From Gammaproteobacteria bacterium (GTDB lineage: Bacteria > Pseudomonadota > Gammaproteobacteria > Pseudomonadales > Azotimanducaceae), in assembly GCA_002708765.1 (NCBI GenBank), contig PAPD01000043.1, forward strand, positions 18,166 through 82,165: DNA of 64,000 nucleotides, in the 5' to 3' direction. Positions within the stretch are counted from its first letter, which is position 1. Every line of letters starts with the position of its first letter. The notes beneath the pieces were generated by a model. The model did not search any database. It was given only the letters and a program-made list of their open reading frames with translations, and had not been told where the DNA came from. The position numbers were made by a program, and so were the translations under genes. Positions 51,918 to 60,235 of the stretch are shown here, piece by piece.

Positions 51918-52248
51918 TTTACCAGCAATACCAGGAAAGAGATATTTTACGATAGGTGAAGCAAGTTCCTTGTGCATGGTTAGACCCCATGTGCTTAGAT
52001 ATTGGGAGCAAGAGTTCTCGCAAATCAGTCCTACAAAAAGGAAAGGAAACAGGAGGTATTACCAGCGCCAGGATCTTTTAACCATAAGGCTTATTCGTTC
52101 TTTGCTATACGAGCAAGGATATACCACGGACGGAGCACGGCAGCAGTTAAGCGGGGAAAGCTCGAAAAAAGATAATAGCAAGTACAGACAATTAATCGGA
52201 CAAATGGTTTCAGAGCTTGAAGAAGTTTTAATCCTTATTAAGAACTGA
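51892..52248 (+). CDS. MerR-family transcriptional regulator
   Basis: A 118-residue protein with the MerR winged helix-turn-helix: '[26 protein letters not shown]', with core '[10 protein letters not shown]', then '[20 protein letters not shown]'. No effector domain beyond a short dimerisation helix. This small MerR protein sits after ihfA in many Pseudomonadales, but its targets are unknown. Overlaps ihfA by 26 bp. Confidence 0.9.
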   Translation: MPDLKKTSDLPAIPGKRYFTIGEASSLCMVRPHVLRYWEQEFSQISPTKRKGNRRYYQRQDLLTIRLIRSLLYEQGYTTDGARQQLSGESSKKDNSKYRQLIGQMVSELEEVLILIKN

Positions 52249-52350
52249 TCGAGATTCTAGAGCATTGAATAATTTTCGTTGTGAGAGTCGGTCAATTTAA
52301 CAGAATAATAAAAAATCGGATAAGATGCTTGGTTATCCCGGCACTCAAAA

Positions 52351-52427
52351 CGGGGCGTGGCGCAGTCTGGTAGCGCACCACACTGGGGGTGTGGTGGTCG
52401 TAGGTTCAAATCCTGCCGTCCCGACCA
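52351..52427 (+). tRNA. tRNA-Pro (GGG)
   Basis: A 77-nt cloverleaf with encoded CCA. Acceptor CGGGGCG/CGTCCCG, D-arm GCGC...GCGC, anticodon stem CCACA/TGTGG with loop CTGGGGG (anticodon GGG), T-arm GTAGG/CCTGC. It marks the boundary between the conserved translation block and the polysaccharide region. Confidence 0.96.
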
Positions 52428-52539
52428 TCTTCTGTAATGATAAAAAACTGATAAATATGAAAAAGTTTGAAGGAAAGCTGTGTGTTTTTTGATTTTTTGG
52501 TTTTAACTGCCCGGCTTCAGCTTGGATTGAGTGGCAGAA

Positions 52540-53571
52540 ATGTTTGAGATGCTGATGCTTTCCTTTGTAGGTGGAATGTTGTGTTATGCAGCCCTACTAA
52601 TTTTTTCGGAGGGTCTAAACAGGTATCATTCTTCAAGTCAAAAATTGGTGAGGTCTTCTCTGGAGGGAGCGCACCATATTTATTCTGGTGCGGGAGTCAT
52701 CTTTTCCGGATGCTACTTCGGGATATGCCTAATAGCGGGTTTTTCTAGTTTATCCTTCGTGGAAGGAGCTGGTTTCCAGTATCTAATGGCTCCATTGTTG
52801 GCCATGGCAGCGGCTGGTTTTCTGGATGACATATTCGATTTTCATTGGTTTCCGCGTCTGGTTTTCTATTCATCAGTATCGCTTTACTTTGTCTTTCAAA
52901 CTGAACCACTTGTTCTTCAGTTTGATCCTAAAATCGTGGATATGAGACTAATAAATGGTTTCTTAGGTGCCCTAATTCTCCTAGGGTTAACGAACGTATA
53001 CAACTTTATGGATGGCATTGATGGGATGGCCGCTAGTGAAGCGTTATTTGTGTTAATTTCTTCTTGTTGTATAACTTATTTTTATAGTGGCTCTCTTCCT
53101 TCGCTCTTTATTTTTCTTTTGTTCGGTCCGTTGACAGCTTTTTTAGTGCTGAATTTTCCAAGAGCAAAAATTTACATGGGAGATTCGGGCAGCATTTTTC
53201 TGGGATTTTTTTTCGGAGCCTTGATTTTACATCAGATAGATATCCCGTTATGGTCGTGGCTTATTCTTTTGAGTTGGTTTGTAGGAGATGGAGTTTCGAC
53301 TCTTATAGTCCGCCTTTTGCGAGGCCAGAATCTCACTATTAAGCATCAAACTCATGCTTATCAGCACTTGGAGAATGTTCTAGGAACTGTTAAAACTTTA
53401 GGCATTGTTCATTCTTTGAATCTGTTCTGGCTTTTCCCGATAGCGATACTTTCTTTTAAGAATCCAGAGCATGGATCTATTTTGTTCCTTATTGCGGTGT
53501 TTCCTTTATCAGTATTTCATCTCTATTGTGGGGCTGGTCAATTAAAACCAAAATTCTCTCGAGAAACATAG
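52540..53571 (+). CDS. WecA/WbpL-type undecaprenyl-phosphate sugar-1-phosphate transferase
   Basis: Polytopic GT4-like phosphotransferase of about 343 residues with around ten membrane helices. Signature loops are 'FLDDIFDFHWFPRL' (DDxxD-type), 'NVYNFMDGIDGMAASEA' and 'AKIYMGDSGSIFLGFFFG'. It would load the first sugar phosphate onto undecaprenyl phosphate at the inner membrane, starting a surface glycan. GTG 52531 is an equally possible start. The next gene, WbpM-like, begins immediately after the stop, matching the wbpL-wbpM pair of Pseudomonas O-antigen loci. Confidence 0.88.
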   Translation: MFEMLMLSFVGGMLCYAALLIFSEGLNRYHSSSQKLVRSSLEGAHHIYSGAGVIFSGCYFGICLIAGFSSLSFVEGAGFQYLMAPLLAMAAAGFLDDIFDFHWFPRLVFYSSVSLYFVFQTEPLVLQFDPKIVDMRLINGFLGALILLGLTNVYNFMDGIDGMAASEALFVLISSCCITYFYSGSLPSLFIFLLFGPLTAFLVLNFPRAKIYMGDSGSIFLGFFFGALILHQIDIPLWSWLILLSWFVGDGVSTLIVRLLRGQNLTIKHQTHAYQHLENVLGTVKTLGIVHSLNLFWLFPIAILSFKNPEHGSILFLIAVFPLSVFHLYCGAGQLKPKFSRET

Positions 53572-55476
53572 ATGACAACTAAAAATATCAGCACTCAGTC
53601 CGTTTTATGGTTGAGACCCACTGGGTTGATGGTGGTGGACACATTTTTTTTGTGTTTCTCTCTTTGGTTTTCCGTTGCGCTGCGCTATGGAGATTTTACA
53701 AAGGATATGACTCCTTTTTTCTGGCAATTCCCCGTGGTGGCCATCGTTGGAGTGCTATCTTTTACCAAACTTGGTCTCTATAGAGCAATTGTAAGATATA
53801 TAGGCCTCAACATAATGATACCTGTGACGGGAGGTATTTTTCTGGCGGCGGTCGCGGTTTCTTTGTCGGCATATTTTATGGAAGCGAATTCGTTTCCAAG
53901 GTCTTCTCCCATCATATTCTGGTTTGTAGCAGTTTTGCTAATTGGTGGAGGCCGGATCGTTGGGCGAAATTATGTGTTCAATCTATTTTATGATCCAGCT
54001 ACCAGAGAGCATGTGGCCGTCTGCGGGGCCGATGACTCAGGTGCCCAGCTAGCACTGGTTCTGTTGAATGGTTACGAATACCTGCCTGTAGCATTTATCG
54101 ATTCTGATAAGGAAAAACGGCGCAGTACTATCCATGGAATTAGAGTGTACGATCTAGAGAATCTCGAACGTGTGTTAAAGAAACTTCGCATAAAGAGAGT
54201 TTTCATGGCAGAAAAGTCAAAAAAAGAAGAACCGGGTCGGAGTATGCTTGATAGATTCTCTGACTTGCCTGTGATTATAAACACGGTTCCTGACCTGAAG
54301 GATTTTATTTTAGGAAATTTGGAGCACCCCGAAATTCAGAAAGTTGGTATAGGAGATCTTCTTGGAAGAAACTTCGTGCCGCCAGACAAAGATCTTATGC
54401 GCCAAGCAGTCCAAGACAAAAATATTCTAGTTACCGGAGCCGCTGGCACGATTGGTGCGCAACTCTGTGAAACGATACTTGAATATTCTCCCTCCTCGCT
54501 TGTCGTTTTTGACCAATCCGAGTTTGGTTTATACGAGCTTAAGAGACAAATTGAAAATAGAAAAAACAGTGAGAGTTCTGTTGTTTTTTTGCTGGGATCG
54601 ATTCTAGATGAAGAATATATCGGGGAAATTCTAAGGAAATTTGATATTGAAAAAGTCTATCACGCGGCAGCATATAAACACGTTCCATTGGTCGAACAAA
54701 ATATTGTGCAGGGTGTGCGCAATAATGTTATCGGAACCTGGAATTTAACCAAGGCTGTAAATCAGAGCAATGCTAGGGAGTTAGTTCTTATTAGCAGTGA
54801 TAAAGCAGTGAACCCTATGAATGTTATGGGAGCAACTAAAAGGCTTTCTGAAATGATTGTCCAAAATTTTTCGCTCCAGCTGAAAAGCTCCTCTTTAGAG
54901 AAAGTATTTAGCCTCGTAAGATTCGGTAATGTCATGGGTTCGTCGGGATCTGTTATTCCACTGTTTGAAGAACAGATAAGAAATGGTGGCCCGGTTACGG
55001 TTACTGATTGTAGAGCTAGCCGTTTTTTTATGACCACTTTGGAGGCCTCACAGCTGGTTGTTCAGTCAAGTGCAATGGCAAGAGGAGGAGAAATATTTGT
55101 GTTGGATATGGGGGAGCCGATATTGATCGAGACTTTGGCAAAAAAAATGATTCATTTGCATGGAAAGAGTATTAGTGATGAGGATAGAACGGTTGGAGAT
55201 TCGGATAAAATTGCTATTGAGTATATCGGGTTGCGACCAGGCGAGAAATTAACTGAAGAACTTTTTTCCGGGAAAAATCTGGCTGAAACAGCTCACCCTA
55301 GAATTTTTCTAGCCTCAGAAAGTGATCCAGCTGTGTCGAAGGCTGAAACGATTTGTGAAGAGTTGGAGAGGGCTTGTGTTGAATCAGATTATGAAGCTAT
55401 AAAGAACATAATGGAGAATTCTTTGGAGAGTTTTGAGTTAGAAGATCTTTCTGCTGATCCAAGTTATCGAGGCTGA
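53572..55476 (+). CDS. WbpM/CapD-type UDP-GlcNAc 4,6-dehydratase (membrane-bound)
   Basis: 634 residues. Four N-terminal membrane helices (about 15-130), a CoA-binding-like Rossmann domain (about 140-260), then the dehydratase domain with NAD loop 'VTGAAGTIGAQLCETIL', 'YHAAAYKHVPLVEQN', 'ISSDKAVNPMNVMGATKR' (Met where other SDRs have Tyr, as in WbpM) and 'LRPGEKLTEELF'. It converts UDP-GlcNAc to the 4-keto-6-deoxy sugar, the precursor of QuiNAc/FucNAc-type residues. Follows the sugar transferase with no gap. Confidence 0.9.
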   Translation: MTTKNISTQSVLWLRPTGLMVVDTFFLCFSLWFSVALRYGDFTKDMTPFFWQFPVVAIVGVLSFTKLGLYRAIVRYIGLNIMIPVTGGIFLAAVAVSLSAYFMEANSFPRSSPIIFWFVAVLLIGGGRIVGRNYVFNLFYDPATREHVAVCGADDSGAQLALVLLNGYEYLPVAFIDSDKEKRRSTIHGIRVYDLENLERVLKKLRIKRVFMAEKSKKEEPGRSMLDRFSDLPVIINTVPDLKDFILGNLEHPEIQKVGIGDLLGRNFVPPDKDLMRQAVQDKNILVTGAAGTIGAQLCETILEYSPSSLVVFDQSEFGLYELKRQIENRKNSESSVVFLLGSILDEEYIGEILRKFDIEKVYHAAAYKHVPLVEQNIVQGVRNNVIGTWNLTKAVNQSNARELVLISSDKAVNPMNVMGATKRLSEMIVQNFSLQLKSSSLEKVFSLVRFGNVMGSSGSVIPLFEEQIRNGGPVTVTDCRASRFFMTTLEASQLVVQSSAMARGGEIFVLDMGEPILIETLAKKMIHLHGKSISDEDRTVGDSDKIAIEYIGLRPGEKLTEELFSGKNLAETAHPRIFLASESDPAVSKAETICEELERACVESDYEAIKNIMENSLESFELEDLSADPSYRG

Positions 55477-55581
55477 AAAATTAAAGGGTGCGTTTTTATA
55501 TTGCAGGTGATGGATTGTAAGAGTTGATCTAATTGGCGAGTTGTTTGAGATAAACTTGAAAAAAACACTGAAAGTAAAAAT

Positions 55582-56988
55582 ATGAAAATTATTCCTGTAA
55601 TTCTCTGTGGAGGGTCGGGTACTCGGCTCTGGCCGCTTTCTCGGGATCGTTTTCCGAAGCAATTCATTAATCTAGTTGGTGACAATTCTCTGCTTCAGGA
55701 AACGGTAACCCGTTGTTCCGGTATAAAGGAAATTTCCGATCCTATTTTGGTTTGCAATGAAGAGCATCGGTTTCTTGTCGGAGAGCAACTGAGAGAGATG
55801 GGTTGTGATTCTTTTACTGTTCTTTTAGAGCCGGCTTCGAAGAACACCGCGCCGGCTATAGCCTTTGCGGCGAACTATATACTTAAGAGTGAGGACGCAA
55901 TTCTTCTGGTGTTGCCCTCTGATCATTTCTTTTCGGATATAAAGCAGTTTGTGAAATCCGTTGAAGAAGCAATCAATTATTCTCGTGATGGATCGATTGT
56001 TACGCTTGGGGTTCTTCCCGCCAGTCCAGAAACAGGATACGGATATATCCTTAAAGGAGAACAGATAGATAGGAGAGTTTATTCTGTTGAGAAATTTATT
56101 GAAAAGCCGGACGAGCATGCGGCCGCCGAGTATTTCGTTTCTGGAGAGTATTTCTGGAATAGTGGAATATTCGTTTTCAAAGCTAGTTCATATGTTGACG
56201 AATTAAAGAGAAATCGGCCCGATATTTTTGAAGGAGTTGAGGCTTCGATGGTTGATCTTAGAAGAGATCACGACTTCCTTCGAGTTGATCGAGAGATTTA
56301 CAGTAAGCTTATCGGTGAGTCGATAGATTATGCGATTATGGAGTCCACAGAAAAAGCTGTGGTAGTTTCCTTGGAAAGTGACTGGAGTGATATGGGTTCA
56401 TGGAAAGCGTTATACGAATTCGCTGAGAAGGACGATGAAAACAATACGGTTTGGGGGGATGTCTTTTTAAGGGACGTAAAAAATAGCCTTGTGAGAGCGG
56501 AAGGTCGAATGGTGGCGGCTTTTGGTTTGGAGGGTTTTGCTGTGGTGGAGACTTCTGATGCGGTAATGATAAGTCCATTGTCCTATGCTCAGAATATAAA
56601 GTCAGCCGCTGATGAACTTAAGATACTTGATCGGGAAGAGACCGAAAGGCATCAAAAAGTTTTTCGCCCTTGGGGTTATTATGAAAACCTTGAAGTTGGC
56701 AAGTTATATAAGGTTAAAAGAATTTCGGTCAAACCTAATGAAAGTCTTTCTCTGCAATTGCATCATCACCGGTCGGAGCATTGGGTGGTGGTTCGAGGGG
56801 TTGCCACAGTTACTCTTGAGCAAAAAGTTTTCTTGTTACAGGAAAATCAATCGTGTTTTATCCCTGCTAATTCGAAACACCGCTTGCAGAACTTGAGTCA
56901 AGATACTCTAGAAATTATTGAAGTGCAGACTGGAGTTGTTCTGGAGGAGGATGATATCGTTAGGTTTGAGGATGAATATGGCCGATGA
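55582..56988 (+). CDS. Mannose-1-phosphate guanylyltransferase/mannose-6-phosphate isomerase
   Basis: Bifunctional type II enzyme (AlgA/WbpW/ManC family), 468 residues. Nucleotidyltransferase signature 'GGSGTRLWPLSRDRFPKQF' near residue 10, 'VEKFIEKPD' near residue 170, and a C-terminal cupin isomerase domain with 'RPWGYYENLEVG', 'QLHHHRSEHWVVV' (metal ligands) and 'FIPANSKHRLQN'. Supplies GDP-mannose. No phosphomannomutase gene is adjacent. A 105-bp gap separates it from the WbpM-like gene. Confidence 0.93.
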   Translation: MKIIPVILCGGSGTRLWPLSRDRFPKQFINLVGDNSLLQETVTRCSGIKEISDPILVCNEEHRFLVGEQLREMGCDSFTVLLEPASKNTAPAIAFAANYILKSEDAILLVLPSDHFFSDIKQFVKSVEEAINYSRDGSIVTLGVLPASPETGYGYILKGEQIDRRVYSVEKFIEKPDEHAAAEYFVSGEYFWNSGIFVFKASSYVDELKRNRPDIFEGVEASMVDLRRDHDFLRVDREIYSKLIGESIDYAIMESTEKAVVVSLESDWSDMGSWKALYEFAEKDDENNTVWGDVFLRDVKNSLVRAEGRMVAAFGLEGFAVVETSDAVMISPLSYAQNIKSAADELKILDREETERHQKVFRPWGYYENLEVGKLYKVKRISVKPNESLSLQLHHHRSEHWVVVRGVATVTLEQKVFLLQENQSCFIPANSKHRLQNLSQDTLEIIEVQTGVVLEEDDIVRFEDEYGR

Positions 56989-57006
56989 AATCCAGTCTCC
57001 AATAAT

Positions 57007-57035
57007 TTGGCCTTGCTTTAGAGAAGACATAAAAT
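57007..57035 (+). promoter_or_regulatory. Putative promoter of galU-ugd
   Basis: TTGGCC (57007-57012), 17-bp spacer, TAAAAT (57030-57035), 35 bp before galU. Confidence 0.45.
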
Positions 57036-57070
57036 ACGTTGTCATTGAAAAGATAAAAGAATAGAAAACC

Positions 57071-57895
57071 ATGAACATGCTTACGAAATGTTTATTTCCC
57101 GCTGCGGGTTATGGAACTAGATTTTTGCCTGCGACCAAGGCGATGCCTAAAGAGATGTTGCCTATAGTCAACAAACCCCTCATTCAGTACGGTGTGGAGG
57201 AGGCTATTGAGGCAGGATTTCATGATATCGGGTTTGTTTCAGGGAGAGGGAAAAGGGCTATAGAGGATCATTTCGATATATCATATGAGCTTGAACACCA
57301 GATTGCTGGCACGTCTAGCGAATTTTTTTTAGAAGATATCAGGCGTGTTATCAGCGGTTGTTCTTTTTCTTATACAAGGCAGAATGAGATTAAAGGACTA
57401 GGTCACGCAATTCTCACAGGTCAAAACCTTATCGGTGATAATTCTTTTGCGGTTGTTCTGGCAGATGATTTTTGTGTTAATTCTCCGGGAGTCTTGAGTC
57501 AGATGACCGAACTTTATCGTCAATATGAGTGCACCATAGTAGCAGTTGAGGAGGTACCAGAAGACCAGACTCGGAAATATGGGATTATTGAAGGAGAAGA
57601 ATTCGAAAATGGATTGTTTAAGATATCTGGGATGATTGAAAAGCCTGAACCTCAAGATGCCCCAAGTGATCTGGCGATAATCGGGCGTTATATCCTGACC
57701 CCTGATATTTTTTCCATTTTGCGGAACAATAAAACCGGCAAGGATGGAGAGATCCACATAACGGACGCGATTAATGTTCAGAGCAAAAAGCAGATGGTTT
57801 TAGGTTACAAATTTAAGGGTCAAAGATTTGATTGCGGAACTACAGAAGGGTTTGTCAAGGCAACCAATTATGTTTTTGGAAGCATGACTCGATGA
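57071..57895 (+). CDS. galU: UTP-glucose-1-phosphate uridylyltransferase
   Basis: Makes UDP-glucose. 274 residues. 'LFPAAGYGTRFLPATKAMPKEM' contains the nucleotide-binding loop (core 'AAGYGTRFLPATK'), 'KPLIQYGVEEAIEAG', 'VLADDF' metal site, 'GMIEKP' and 'RFDCGTTEGFVKA' (core 'DCG'). Family-typical throughout. The stop overlaps the ugd start (ATGA), so UDP-glucose production is coupled to its oxidation. Confidence 0.96.
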   Translation: MNMLTKCLFPAAGYGTRFLPATKAMPKEMLPIVNKPLIQYGVEEAIEAGFHDIGFVSGRGKRAIEDHFDISYELEHQIAGTSSEFFLEDIRRVISGCSFSYTRQNEIKGLGHAILTGQNLIGDNSFAVVLADDFCVNSPGVLSQMTELYRQYECTIVAVEEVPEDQTRKYGIIEGEEFENGLFKISGMIEKPEPQDAPSDLAIIGRYILTPDIFSILRNNKTGKDGEIHITDAINVQSKKQMVLGYKFKGQRFDCGTTEGFVKATNYVFGSMTR

Positions 57896-59184
57896 ATTTG
57901 ACTGTAGTTGGTGCAGGATATGTCGGTTTGGTAACCGCCGCTTGTTTCTCTGAGATGGGGAATAATGTGGTTTGTGTTGATGTGGATGAAAGAAAATTAG
58001 CGGGGCTGGAAAATGGGCGAATGCCAATTCATGAACCCGGCCTCGGCGAACTGATAGCGAAGAATTTTTCAGCTAAACGACTGGTTTTTCAATCGAAATT
58101 ATCTGAGATTGTTAATGAGACCGATATTGTTTTTATTGCAGTCGGGACCCCACCAAAAAAAGACGGCAGCGTCGATCTTAGTCAGGTTCTGGATGTTGCA
58201 AAACAGATAGGAGAAAGCCTGCTTAAGCCCATAGTCGTAGCTCATAAGTCTACCGTTCCTGTCGGGACAGCTCAACGAGTTAAAAAAATCATAGATTCGG
58301 AGATCGAGAAGCGGGAAGCCAGAATTGAATTTGATGTAGTAAGTAATCCCGAGTTTTTAAAGGAGGGGAGTGCTGTCAATGATTTTATGTACCCAGACCG
58401 GATTGTTGTTGGTGCTGACAGCGAAAAGGGCAGAAAAGTTATGGAGGAATTGTATGCTCCTTTTTCCAAAAAGCTTGACCGAATTCAGTGCATGGGCTTA
58501 AGAGATGCTGAAATGGTTAAGTACGCTTCAAATGCAATGTTAGCGACAAAGATATCTGTGATTAACGAAGTTGCCGCTATGTGTGATTATTATGGAATAG
58601 ATGTGGAAAACGTCAGGAAAGGCGTCGGAGCTGACCCTCGCATAGGATCGGCCTTTATTTACCCAGGGTGTGGATACGGTGGGTCATGTTTCCCTAAAGA
58701 TATTAGTGCGATGATCAAGATGTCAGAGGCTGCTGGTGTGGAATCAAGTATATTTTCGGCGGTAGAAGATAGGAATAAAAAGCAGCAAGAGCTTCTGTTT
58801 GAAAAAATACTTGAGTATTTTGGGGGCAAATTGTTAGGTAGAAAGTTCGCTGTTTGGGGGCTAGCTTTCAAGCCAGAAACCGATGATGTCAGATTTGCGC
58901 CCTCGCTTCGGATAATCCGCAGGCTGTGTGAAAGAGGCTGCGAGTTGGTTGTCTATGATCCGGAAGCAAGAACCAGTGCGTCGGAGCATCTCAGTGACCT
59001 GGAAGTAACCTATGTTGATAATCAGTATCTTGCTACTAGGGCTGCAGATGCGTTGGTTGTCGTGACGGAGTGGAGAGAATTCAAGCAGCCGGATTTTAAA
59101 AAATTGAAAATCGACTTAAAATCTCGGGTTATTTTGATGGCCGAAACATATATGACCCATTTCAGTGTCTGGAATATGGTTTGA
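57892..59184 (+). CDS. ugd: UDP-glucose 6-dehydrogenase
   Basis: Oxidises UDP-glucose to UDP-glucuronate with NAD+. 430 residues. NAD loop 'VVGAGYVGLVTAACFSEMG', 'PIHEPGLGELI', 'STVPVGTAQRVK', 'NPEFLKEGSAVNDFMYPDR' (core 'NPEFLKEG') and the catalytic Cys in 'GYGGSCFPKD'. The ATG at 57892 overlapping galU is chosen; a longer frame reaches upstream inside galU but lacks family similarity. Provides an acidic sugar. Confidence 0.96.
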   Translation: MNLTVVGAGYVGLVTAACFSEMGNNVVCVDVDERKLAGLENGRMPIHEPGLGELIAKNFSAKRLVFQSKLSEIVNETDIVFIAVGTPPKKDGSVDLSQVLDVAKQIGESLLKPIVVAHKSTVPVGTAQRVKKIIDSEIEKREARIEFDVVSNPEFLKEGSAVNDFMYPDRIVVGADSEKGRKVMEELYAPFSKKLDRIQCMGLRDAEMVKYASNAMLATKISVINEVAAMCDYYGIDVENVRKGVGADPRIGSAFIYPGCGYGGSCFPKDISAMIKMSEAAGVESSIFSAVEDRNKKQQELLFEKILEYFGGKLLGRKFAVWGLAFKPETDDVRFAPSLRIIRRLCERGCELVVYDPEARTSASEHLSDLEVTYVDNQYLATRAADALVVVTEWREFKQPDFKKLKIDLKSRVILMAETYMTHFSVWNMV

Positions 59185-59255
59185 CCTACGTCGGAATCGG
59201 GAGAAGTTCATCACTTTATCAGTGAATCCTTATTTTTTCCCTTTGAGGTTTTTTA

Positions 59256-60128
59256 ATGAGTATCTTGGTTTTTGGACAAAACGGTCAATTAGGAAAATGT
59301 TTAAGAGATACCCAGCCTCAAGGAATGGAGGTTTTTTACTCGGGCAGAGCAGATGTTGATCTATGCAATACTCAGTGTCTTGAAAGATATCTAGATGAAA
59401 AACGGCCCGATGTTATTATCAATGCCGGAGCTTACACTGAAGTAGATATAGCAGAAAAAGAGTCGAAAAAAGCGTTTTTGGTAAACTGCGATGCGCCGAG
59501 CGTGATGGCAAGGTACGCAGAATCAAAAAATAAGCGGCTACTTCATATTTCTACGGACTATGTGTTTGATGGACTGAAGGCTTCGCCTTACGTGCCAGAT
59601 GACCAGACAAATCCTTTGTCAGAATATGGAAAAAGCAAAAGAGGAGGCGAAATCGCAGTCTCAGAGTTGTCACCTGAAAATTCTGTCGTGATACGAACTT
59701 CCTGGCTTTATAGCGAATACGGATCAAACTTCGTTAAGAAGATTTTGGCGATCATGGCAAAACAATCGGAAATAAAGGTTGTCAATGACCAAAGGGGTTC
59801 TCCCACCTACGCAAGAACTTTTGCGGAAGTGATCTGGCGGATTGTAAAAAAGAAAGATTTCGTCTCGGGAATATATCATTGGGCTAATTCGGGCGATGTT
59901 AGCTGGTTTGAATTTGCGGAAACAATAAAAAGGATCGCATTATCCAAGGGTATTCTTGAGTCAGATCCTGTAATTCTTCCTTTAACAAGTTCCGATTACC
60001 CTGCTAAGGCCTTAAGGCCGTATTTTAGCGTGCTTGATTCGTCTATTTTAAGTGAATATGCTCAGTTAGCTCCGATCGCCTGGAATGCCGACCTAGAAAA
60101 AATGTTAGATCGATATACTCCTAATTAG
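59256..60128 (+). CDS. rfbD: dTDP-4-dehydrorhamnose reductase family protein
   Basis: RmlD-like SDR, 290 residues. NAD(P) loop '[14 protein letters not shown]', '[16 protein letters not shown]', '[10 protein letters not shown]', catalytic Y-x3-K 'YGKSKRGGE' and '[12 protein letters not shown]'. It would reduce a 4-keto-6-deoxy sugar nucleotide, classically to dTDP-rhamnose. No rmlA, rmlB or rmlC is in the window, so the substrate may be different or those genes may lie elsewhere. GAGG 8 bp before ATG. Confidence 0.88.
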   Translation: MSILVFGQNGQLGKCLRDTQPQGMEVFYSGRADVDLCNTQCLERYLDEKRPDVIINAGAYTEVDIAEKESKKAFLVNCDAPSVMARYAESKNKRLLHISTDYVFDGLKASPYVPDDQTNPLSEYGKSKRGGEIAVSELSPENSVVIRTSWLYSEYGSNFVKKILAIMAKQSEIKVVNDQRGSPTYARTFAEVIWRIVKKKDFVSGIYHWANSGDVSWFEFAETIKRIALSKGILESDPVILPLTSSDYPAKALRPYFSVLDSSILSEYAQLAPIAWNADLEKMLDRYTPN

Positions 60129-60153
60129 AGTTATTTGCTTCTGTCCCTGAAAA

Positions 60154-60226
60154 TGTCGCAAAATGTAAAAATAAGTATTTATTTCTATTTTTTTTTAAAA
60201 TAACATATATATTACATTTTGCGACA
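60154..60226. repeat. Perfect 15-bp inverted repeat flanking the cysD-fusion promoter
   Basis: TGTCGCAAAATGTAA at 60154-60168 is repeated in inverse orientation (TTACATTTTGCGACA) at 60212-60226, with a 43-bp very AT-rich spacer. The right arm ends 9 bp before the ATG of the CysD-like gene and a TATATA (60206-60211) abuts it, so the arms bracket a likely promoter. Best read as a two-site operator; see findings. Confidence 0.85.
60206..60211 (+). promoter_or_regulatory. Possible -10 of the cysD-fusion gene
   Basis: TATATA directly beside the right arm of the inverted repeat. A start near 60218 would leave a leader of about 18 bases without a ribosome-binding site. No clear -35 in the T/A-rich spacer. 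Confidence 0.35.
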
Positions 60227-60235
60227 AAATACTTT

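Noticed and set aside
55438..55685. Two short minus-strand open frames upstream of the GDP-mannose enzyme
   Set aside because: No similarity, no ribosome-binding site; they overlap coding sequence on the other strand.
57832..57891. Longer N-terminus for Ugd
   Set aside because: The extra 20 residues lie inside galU and the NAD-binding loop must be near the N-terminus; the ATGA overlap start is family-typical.
60154..60226. Inverted repeat as a Rho-independent terminator of rfbD
   Set aside because: The loop would be 43 bases, the stem is not followed by a T-run, and the right arm is 9 bp from the next start codon; an operator fits better.
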